A DNA stretch of 64,000 bases, from the NCBI GenBank assembly GCA_947311845.1, contig CAMZMU010000123.1, positions 15,049,161 through 15,113,160 of the forward strand, read 5' to 3'. Source of the stretch: Poa pratensis (Eukaryota; Streptophyta; Magnoliopsida; Poales; Poaceae). Shown one piece after another: positions 56,814 through 64,000 of this stretch. Under the pieces are notes generated by a model. It was not told where the DNA came from. It saw only the letters and a list, made by a program, of their open reading frames with translations, and did no database searches. Within the stretch, counting starts at the first letter, position 1. Each line of letters starts with the position of its first letter. The position numbers and the translations under genes are program-made.

Positions 56814-57118
56814 AGGGGAGGGGCAGAGGAGAGGGCGGCCGCCGGCGAGCTCGCGGTGGTGCTGGGGAAGGGGAGGGGCAGAGGAGAGGGAGGCCGCCGG
56901 CGACCTCGGGGTGGTGCTGGGTGCAGAGGAGAGGCTAGAGGAGAGGGCGGCCGCCGGCGACCTCGGGGTGGTGCTGGGTGCAGAGTAGAGGGCGGCCACT
57001 GGCGAGGTTAATTTCTGGTGCTGGGGAAGGGGAGGGGCGGAGGAGAGGGCGGCGGTGGGCGAGGGAGCTCAGGGTGGTTCTGGGGAATGGGATGGGCAGA
57101 GGAGAGGGCGGGGCGCAT
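56814..57118. repeat. imperfect GC-rich tandem repeats, about 55-65 bp unit
   Basis: Units containing GGGCAGAGGAGAGGGCGGCC, then GCCGGCGACCTCGGGGTGGT and GCTGGG, repeat four to five times with substitutions and length changes. They generate long frames on both strands that are not genes. Confidence 0.8.
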
Positions 57119-58036
57119 GGCCGGCGGCGAGAGAGCTCGGCCGCGAGGGAGCGAGCTGATTTCGTGCGTGCTGCTTGTGCCGCGAGGGACCAACATGCGT
57201 GCGTGTGTGCTGCGAAGTGCTGCTTGTGCTTCGTCGTTCACCTCCCGTCCGCCCTTGACGGCGCTCGTCGGCGCCGTGTCCGCTCACGCCCCTGGCCGCG
57301 CTCTCCGGCGCCGCGCCCGCCCGTGCCTGGACGCAGCCGCGGTCGCACCTGGCCGTGCGCGCAGCTAGCTAACTAGCTAGCAAGTAGCCAGGCAGGCGGA
57401 TCAATCGATCCGTCCACCGGCCCGTGCGCCGAGCTTTTGGGAGATTGAGAGAGATTAAGCAGGAAGCTGCAACTTTCATACTGCTTGTTTGAGAAGGAGA
57501 GCACGAAAAGACAGAACCAGAGCTGTGGTTACTTTGCTTGCCTCCTGCTGTAGATTTTGTTCTGCTCTTTGCCTGCATGCTGCTGCTTCAAGGCAGAGAG
57601 TATTGAGCTTTGAAATTTAGTTTCTTTGTCGTGCTTGGTGCAGAGAGCACAGAGGATAGATACATTTATTTTGCTTCGTTTTATTCGCTGCATGAGAGAG
57701 CGGAGAGGATCTCGCTACGCTGCTGCATGTTTGATAGCAAAGAAAACCAGGGAATAGAGATTTCATTTTAATGATTTTGCAGGTTCTTCGTCACAACCAA
57801 ACGAAGCCATGAACGACCTGTCCAAAGTTACTTCAAGCAACTGTGTATATTAGCTAAATATTTGGGGTGTAGAAAAATGGTGCATCTTCTTCTCTACATT
57901 TTGATTTTTTTTTTTTTGGTTCAGCCGACCAGCTTATTCTAAGTAAAAGCAAATTTGACCATTTCATTCGAGTTTTCCGCCACATGTGCTTTGTTATAGT
58001 AGATAATAGAAAACGAGCCAACTGGGGGTAGGATTA

Positions 58037-59358
58037 GAGCATCTCCAGTCGGAGAACCCAAATGGCCGCCCAAAGCGTGTCCGGATGGAGGATTTGGGGC
58101 GTGTCCGGACAAGAAATAGAGGGCAATATTCGTTTGGGCGGCCACAAAAAAGCACGTCTCCCAGTCGCACACCCCAAACACGCACCGGGACCCACCTCTG
58201 CAACCTTTGCAAAAAAAAGAGGGAGACGCAAAAAAGAAAAAATATCGACGATAACAGGGGAGGACGCGGCGGCCGTGGTGCAGCCTCAGCCACCGCCGCA
58301 ATCGGGGAGCACGTGGCCGCGCGTGGCGCAGTTGAGGCCGCCGGTGAAGATGGTGCCCGAGACGTAGCTCCTCTGTAGCCGCACCACCTCCTCCTCCGGC
58401 GGCGCGGGCGCGTCCATGGACGCCGTCGTCCTCCTGTCGGGCGTCGGCGGGATGTCCACGGTGTAGTGCACGAACTCGGCGCTCGCGGCGTCCGCGCCGC
58501 CGCCGTCCCTGGACGTGTACCGGCTGCCCCCGCGCACCGGCGAGACCTACAGCATCGCGGTGGAGGACTCGATGGAGTGCCTGGACACCGGGCTGGTGAT
58601 CCCGGACCCCCTCCGCACCACCCCATCCCCGGGACTCCCCAAACCACCACCTCCCTTGCCTCCCACCGGCGACACGGTCACCGTCACCGGCGACCCGCCG
58701 GGCAACGACAGCCGCCGCGACATCCCCTCCACCAAATCAGCTCCCCGCCTCCACCGAATCAGCTGACCAGCTCAAGAACAAGCAAACCAAGAAACAGAGA
58801 GAGATCAGCTCAAACCCATCCGGCGCGCTCAAAGAAAGGGGTGGAAGGCTGCTGCTCGCGGCGGGCCGAGCTCGAAATGATGGCGAGATCTGGGCGGAGA
58901 AGAAGGATTGAGCAATCGATTTGGGGACCGAGGCGGCGAGGATGACGGCACCCGCTCTCTCCAGCTCCCTCCCCGACCGCCGCGCCTGCACCCGCTCGCT
59001 CCCCAGTCTCCGGCGGGAGGACGCTGGAGACGGCCGGGAGGCCACAACGAAGGAGCGGCGGGGAGAGAGTACGATGAGAGAGAGGCTGTGGTTGGTGGAA
59101 AGATCAGGGATGAGGAGAGGGAGGGGCCTCGGTGGTGACTGCCGCGTGTGACTTTGCTCTCTGTCCGGATAGAAAAATTGTGTCTGGCGCCGCCCAAGGA
59201 AGCCCTGGTTCTAGGGCGTGGTTGGGGCGTGCCGGACAAAAGTTGCGGACCAATTTGCTTTTGGGCGCCGCGAGTGGGAGCAGTTTTTGTCCGAAAAGCC
59301 CCAAAGGACCGAAAAAGTGCTTTGGGCGGCCCTTTGGGCGCTCCGACTGGAGATGCTC
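58037..59358. mobile_element. PIF/Harbinger-type element carrying a host gene fragment
   Basis: TTA is duplicated (58034-58036 and 59359-59361). Inverted ends of about 40 bp begin GAGCATCTCCAGTCGGAG and continue CCCAAA.GGCCGCCCAAAGC with few mismatches. Size is 1322 bp and there is no transposase or Myb-like frame. Between the ends lies the 5' leader and beginning of a CSLD-like gene on the minus strand, so this is a gene-capturing (Pack-type) element. It sits inside the Helitron at 56527-59454. Confidence 0.9.
58286..58723 (-). pseudogene. captured N-terminal fragment of a CSLD4-like gene
   Basis: From ATG at 58723 the minus strand reads MSRRLSLPGGSPVTVTVSP, RRGSGITSPVSRHS, then a TAG stop at 58549-58547. 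It goes on in the same frame with VSPVRGGSRYTSRDGGG, EFVHYTVDIPPTPDR and QRSYVSGTIFTGGLNCATRG until TGA at 58288-58286. This order is characteristic of the N terminus of grass cellulose-synthase-like D proteins, best remembered match CSLD4. The RING-like zinc domain and the whole glycosyltransferase region are missing. The stop replaces an expected Gln codon (CAG to TAG). It includes about 170 bp of leader. As a fragment it has no enzymatic role, but transcripts could be antisense or homologous to the parent gene. Confidence 0.85.
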
Positions 59359-62300
59359 TTACAAGAGCCGATAGAATCGAGTAACGCTCATGTTTTCACT
59401 CGAAAATTTAATTTGTTTTTCTCGCCCGTTGCAACGCACGGGTATGTTTGCTAGTAAAGATAAATTGAGTACATGAAGCTAAGTCACACTGCACAAAAGT
59501 TTTTTCTTTTGCTTAAATCAACAAAAAGTCACATCAGAGTCATGTTGTTCCCCTAAAAAAAACACAGATTCATCCCATATTTAAGTGTACTCCCTGCCTA
59601 TTTAATATGTCTCCTCATTGTGCTGATTGCGGCTCTAAAGAAAATTATATTAAATGAACAAAGCACAATAGAGTCCTATTGTTCCATACATGTAGGGACT
59701 CACAACCTTAGGTACGGAACACAAAAAGTGTCGCGCGGTGAAGAGCCATTTGCGAAGGGTCATTATCACAAATCCAAACTACAAATTCAGGTGGTACTTC
59801 AACCATTCTTGAAAAGGCTTGGCCAAGCAATGTTGAGTCTCTAAGTATAAAGTGTCATTTAAGTTTTAGCAATACACAATTTTTTAGCACCAATATCACA
59901 AAACGGTTCCAGTACACAATTGTTCAGCACCAATTCAGCAGGAAATACACATGGCAAGACGAAAGAGAGAAGAATATACCGTGGGACTGCACACAGAAAT
60001 TTAAACTTTGTTGCTCCTAATTTTCCTGTAACCTGCACACAAATAAATTGGATATAAAAAACCCGGCATTAGTGTAAGAGCAGAGGACACGATGCCAAAA
60101 TTCGTGCGTTTATCGACATTGAGCATTCAGGTTGTTTGGCAAGTGAAAAAAGATCGACAACCAATCAAATATGGAAGGAATAGACCTCTTATGCACACAA
60201 CAAGTTCTCATTTAGTGAAATGAATTTCCATATAGCACATACGTGTATGTTTTTTGTCTACTGCCTATGCACACAACACCCAATTCGTCATGAAAGGAAG
60301 CATATTTTCAGAAGAATAAGATGGAGGAGGAGAGAAAGCTCAGAAGCAGCAGATTATCGGGCAGCAGGAGCTCGGAGACCTTGCTGGGTGCAGCATCTCG
60401 GGGAGGTGGTTGCCGGAAGATGGCCGCAGCAGCAGCCCGTCCAGGTGACGACCATTTATTCCTCCTTGCGTCCCTAGTACCATCCCTGCAAGATTAAAAA
60501 ATAAAGTAAAAAAGCATAGAAAATCTGCTCCATGGAGAGCTAACATGAGCGGCAAGAGGTAAGTTTTATCTGCCATATTCGTGGCCTAATCCACTTAATC
60601 ATCAGAGATCAAGCTCTCCACTGACCACTGGTAGCACATTCAACATGATAAGAAGAAACAAAGATTGCAAGAACTGCATAGAAAAGGAGGATGAGTAGGG
60701 GGAGAGGTACCTCAGTGGGCAGCAACATGTTGGGGAGGTCGTCGGCAGCACGAGTGGGACGGGGACGGAGTGCTGGCCTGCAGCAGCGGGTCGAGGACAT
60801 GGCCCTCGCCAGCAGCTCGGGGAGGTCGTCGCCGAGCAGCAGGAGCTCGGTCTCCTTGTCTGCAGCGGAAGAGGGGGACTGCATCTTCAGCGCGTGGCGT
60901 TGCTGCGGCTTGTGCCGTCGACATGAACGGGAGGGAGGCGGAGGAGGGGCACCTGAGAGCGAGTAAGAGGTAATTGGGGCGGAGGAACGACCAAACGGTC
61001 ACCGAGGCGGCAGAATCAATGGCCGGAACGGAAGCAGACGACGGATCACGACGGCATGAAGAATAAGAACGCGAAGAGGACGGAGGAGAGGTCCACGAGG
61101 ACCAAATGCTCACCGGGAAGAAGATGGAGGGGTCGGGGAGGCCGGAGGAGGTCTCGAGCGGGTGAATCGTGCGCGGCGTGAGGCGGCCGACCGCGAGGGA
61201 GACGACCTCATACGGCGCCTTCGGGGTTTCCCGGCACGCGAGACTCGTGGAGGAGGAGAAGGGCAGTGCGGCGGAGGTCGCTCGGGCCTGGATCTGGTCG
61301 GGGGCGGCCCGAGGCGGCCGGAGAAGGCGGCGCGACGACGTGCATGCGCGCCGCGCAGAGGCGACCGGGAGCTCGATTCCGTGCTCCTCCGGACGTGCGT
61401 CTGGACGGGGATGGAGAGGGAGGAGCGGCGGTTCCGGCGGCGGTCTCCGTTTTGTCTGGGGCTGCCAGGGAGGGCACCGGGACGGCGAGCGAGCTGCGGC
61501 GGCGGGGGCGGGGTGGAGGCGGAGGCGACGGGGAGGAGATGGGAGGGGGGAAGTGGGAGGGACGGGTCTGTAAATGTGGATGAACGCAGGTTTTTTTTTC
61601 CAAAACGGTCACGCGAGCCGTCCGATCCGTCGGATCTGGATCGGACGGCGCGGAGGCGGGCGACCGGGTGACCGGGCGACGTGTCGCAGCGTGATTGGTA
61701 GAAACTCCAGTGCTACAGTAACGCGCGGGATGGGGGACGACGTGGAGCGATATGGAACGTCCGGCATTGAGATCGGACGGCCAGCAGTCATCGTGTGACG
61801 TGGACAGCGGGAGAGGCCGAGGTTTCCTCCAACTTTTATATATAGGTACCATATGGGTATAGCTTTTTATTATGAGGTGGATCACTGAATGAACATTATG
61901 GTTATGCTGTAAATTTCCCCCATGAATGATGCATGACTTAGATTAGCGGCCCTGTCATTTCTCTAACCATTTATACAAACTCTTTGAACTTACAAAGTAT
62001 CCACATTCATTTCACCCATGATAGGCATCCATAAACAAAAGTACATGACATCAACTAAATAAATAAGTGCAATGTTGAAAGCTTGCCATGTGACAGCACA
62101 TATGGGCTAACTCCCCAAGACTATTGTCAAGCCCACAACTTCATAATTTTAATCACAATGGTTCAGGTTTATTAAGTGCAATAAAAGTAAATTGTGCATC
62201 AAGTTCGTGAGAGCTTTTAACCAATTTTTCCCATGAAAATCAATAACATAAACATTTAAATTCAGAAATGTAGATAACACAATATAACATGATAAACATA

Positions 62301-62818
62301 CTTAGAATAGCATAAATCTAATAGGTAGATATGGTGGACTCACTGGAAAAACTTTTGGTTGAAGGTGTTGGAAAACAAGTTTTTTACTTGTTGGAATTTT
62401 TGGTCTAGCAATAGGGAGAAAGTTGACCATCTAGATGCATTCATAAGTGTCCATAGAACTAATCAATCCATGTCAAACCAAGTAAAGTTAAAATTTCAAC
62501 ATCTAAACATGGCATAAGATAGCTCTTTAACAACACACTTGCAAAATAATATTTATTCAAAGCACATGAATTATGCAACTATATGTATCTTTTAAAATCA
62601 ACTCAAACATCCCTATCCCAATATATTTAATAGCATCCAACATAATTCAACCCAAACTTTCAGTAGCTCTCTCATGATAGTGGTGGTCTTATTAACAAAC
62701 CGAAATAACAAAAGCAAAAAACAGACGCTCCAAGTTTATACGATAAAGTGCTTTGATCAAAAACAGAAGTTAGACGTGTGCAAACCGAGAGTGTGTTGGT
62801 CTAGTGGGGTTGTCTTGA

Positions 62819-62832
62819 CATCCCCAAGCTTA
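62819..62832 (-). repeat. copy of the CATCCCCAAGCTTA motif
   Basis: Identical to the LTR-adjacent purine tract motif at 53579-53592. Further copies lie at 63519-63532 and, with G at the last position, 63578-63591. On the minus strand each reads (T/C)AAGCTTGGGGATG. Confidence 0.9.
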
Positions 62833-64000
62833 TGGTCTTCACCATCCGTGGATAGCTGTTGGTGCAGCTCCTCTAATCCCTGTGGAAAAAAACTTCAAAA
62901 CACCGTTTCTCCCATTTCTTTTCTGTGGGGTGATATTAGTAGTGATAAACAAATAGGTTCCTTGCTATATAAAATCCTTAGGCAAAAATTCATATGAATG
63001 TCCAGAGAGTATATAATGTTGTATGCCTACTCATAGACTCAATTGAATCAAAAGATTCAAGCAAAAAGCTCAAAGAATACATCAAACAATATCAAGACAG
63101 AATCTGTCCAGAAAAACAGCAGCAGCACAACGCATTTTTCTACCCTACTTAAACTCGTCAGAAAAATCTGAAAAAAATCACGTATGCAGAGGATGAAAAG
63201 TGAAGCTACGGTTCAAATTACAGCTCAATCGGAGTTACAAATAAAAAACGAAAAATCAAACCGTGCACAGACTTCGTGTAGGCAGAAAACTCTCCGAAAA
63301 TGAATAGCAACTTTTCAAATCCAAAATAGTTAAAACTTGGTTCTTTATTAAAAATCTCAGAAACAAAACTAACAAACTAAGTCTCTTGTTACAGCAAGAG
63401 GACACAAAGAAAATCAAAATAAAAACAACCGGGTTGCCTCCCGTAAAGCGCTTTCTTTATAGCCATATAGCTAGGCTTACTTACTTGGTATCAAGATGGT
63501 TGGAGTGAGGTGGCTTGGCATCCCCAAGCTTAAATTCTTGTACTTATTTGATATATGTAGGGTGAGCCTAGGGGTAACATCCCCAAGCTTGAGTGTTTGT
63601 CCCTCTTGATCATTGTTCATCACCCTCAACTCTTCCACTTGAAAATTCTCTTTACACAAAACTCATCATAAAACTTGATTAGAGGGGTTAGTGTCTCCAT
63701 AAATTAAATCCACATAGGTACAGCAAAGACATATCATGAGTTGATTCTAAACATTAACTAATGTTACTATGGTTGTGTATTGTTCTTTGATCCAAAGAAC
63801 CACACAAAACACAAGTAATGAGAGTAATGCAAAATAAAGACAGAATCTGTCAAAAACTGGACAACCCGTAAAGAGTGAATTTTCAGAGGCACTTACGTTG
63901 CTCAAATCAGAAAACTTTGAACTAATGAAATGTGTAATAATAACTGAATATTGCTGACGTGAAATTTCAGGTCAAAATTCCTTTTCTGTGATTTTTAACA

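Larger units (their letters stand above)
56527..59454 (+). mobile_element. non-autonomous Helitron inside the larger Helitron
   Basis: Starts TCTCTACTATATAATATGCC after A (56526). Ends with a CCCGT...ACGGG hairpin (59425-59442), then TATGTTTG, then CTAG (59451-59454) before T. All terminal rules (A|TC, hairpin, CTAG|T) are met. It contains GC-rich tandem repeats (56814-57118), a mixed segment (57370-58030), and the Harbinger-type element at 58037-59358. No Rep/helicase frame. Confidence 0.82.
54310..61852 (-). mobile_element. probable Helitron on the minus strand, hosting further elements
   Basis: The minus strand ends in a perfect hairpin (GCGGCG-TGT-CGCCGC, plus 54324-54338), ten bases, then CTAG followed by T (plus 54310-54313 and 54309), a typical Helitron 3' end. 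The proposed 5' end near 61852 (minus CCTATATATAAAAGTTGG) fits grass Helitron starts except for the first TC, so that edge is uncertain. Sequence on both sides (to 54309, from 61853) looks like one LTR internal region. The interior carries GC-rich, gene-fragment-like stretches (60300-61650) that were not identified, and no Rep/helicase frame. Confidence 0.55.
53578..64000 (-). mobile_element. internal region of the second LTR element, split by Helitrons, leaving the window
   Basis: Unique internal sequence is seen at 53578-54309 and again from about 61853 to 64000, with the Helitron complex between them. CATCCCCAAGCTT recurs at 53579, 62819, 63519 and 63578. On the minus strand the sequence AAAGCGCTTTACGGGAGGCA (about 63435-63454) resembles the segment that follows pol in grass Gypsy (Athila-like) elements. 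That is family knowledge and only suggestive. No coding frame above 107 codons is present, so what is visible is the non-coding 3' part. The other LTR lies outside. Confidence 0.6.

Noticed and set aside
56649..57376. Frames of 80-132 codons on both strands in the inner Helitron
   Set aside because: They follow the GC-rich tandem repeat and show repeated peptide blocks without a known domain.
61162..61885. Frames of 105-225 codons on both strands near 61.2-61.9 kb
   Set aside because: High GC and mutual overlap. No recognisable domain. Kept only as an unidentified gene-like stretch.

Overview
The window reads as nuclear DNA of a large-genome grass, most likely a member of the Triticeae (wheat, barley and relatives). 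This rests on dense nested transposons, Stowaway MITEs with CTCCCTCC-type ends, LTRs of the TGATA...TATCA type followed by a CATCCCCAAGCTTA motif, CTAG-ending Helitrons, and grass-type host genes. Species, chromosome and transposon family names cannot be fixed from the sequence alone.

Two host loci stand out. (1) 5978-9712, minus strand: a DUF4220/DUF594-type membrane protein gene, split by a 1606-bp hAT element (6610-8215) with a perfect 8-bp target duplication. Removing the element and one duplication copy restores one 706-codon frame. (2) 16183-40569, minus strand: a PRP31 (U4/U6 snRNP protein) gene traced through eight exons. Exon 1 contributes only the ATG. Intron 1 (9.6 kb) holds an almost complete 8-kb L1-type LINE in opposite orientation. 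The intron after exon 6 (12 kb) holds a non-autonomous CACTA element that itself carries a 10.3-kb Copia-type LTR element. Several one-base indels in exons 4, 5 and 8 make this copy look like a pseudogene, unless they are base-calling errors.

Layout: 1-1309 part of an LTR (minus), abutting a 3' LINE fragment (1310-2924). 2933-5910 holds MITEs and a Helitron ending 67 bp downstream of the DUF4220 stop codon. 5978-9712 is the hAT-split gene. 10070-14880 has two decayed LINE fragments facing each other. 15056-15439 is an AP2/ERF-like remnant. 16183-40569 is the PRP31 locus. 40570-52126 is mostly unassigned sequence with one MITE, a 1.6-kb degenerate GGAACCATTTT repeat field, a tRNA-type SINE, and a small grass-type reading frame with its own TATA box. 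52127-64000 is a second minus-strand LTR element (3' LTR plus internal part, running off the window). Its interior contains a probable minus-strand Helitron (54310 to about 61852), which contains a plus-strand Helitron (56527-59454), which contains a Harbinger-type element (58037-59358), which carries the start of a CSLD4-like cellulose-synthase-like gene: four nested levels.

No tRNA, rRNA or CRISPR features were seen. Most of the window is transposon biology. Host function is limited to splicing (PRP31), an uncharacterised membrane protein family, and captured fragments (AP2/ERF, CSLD).
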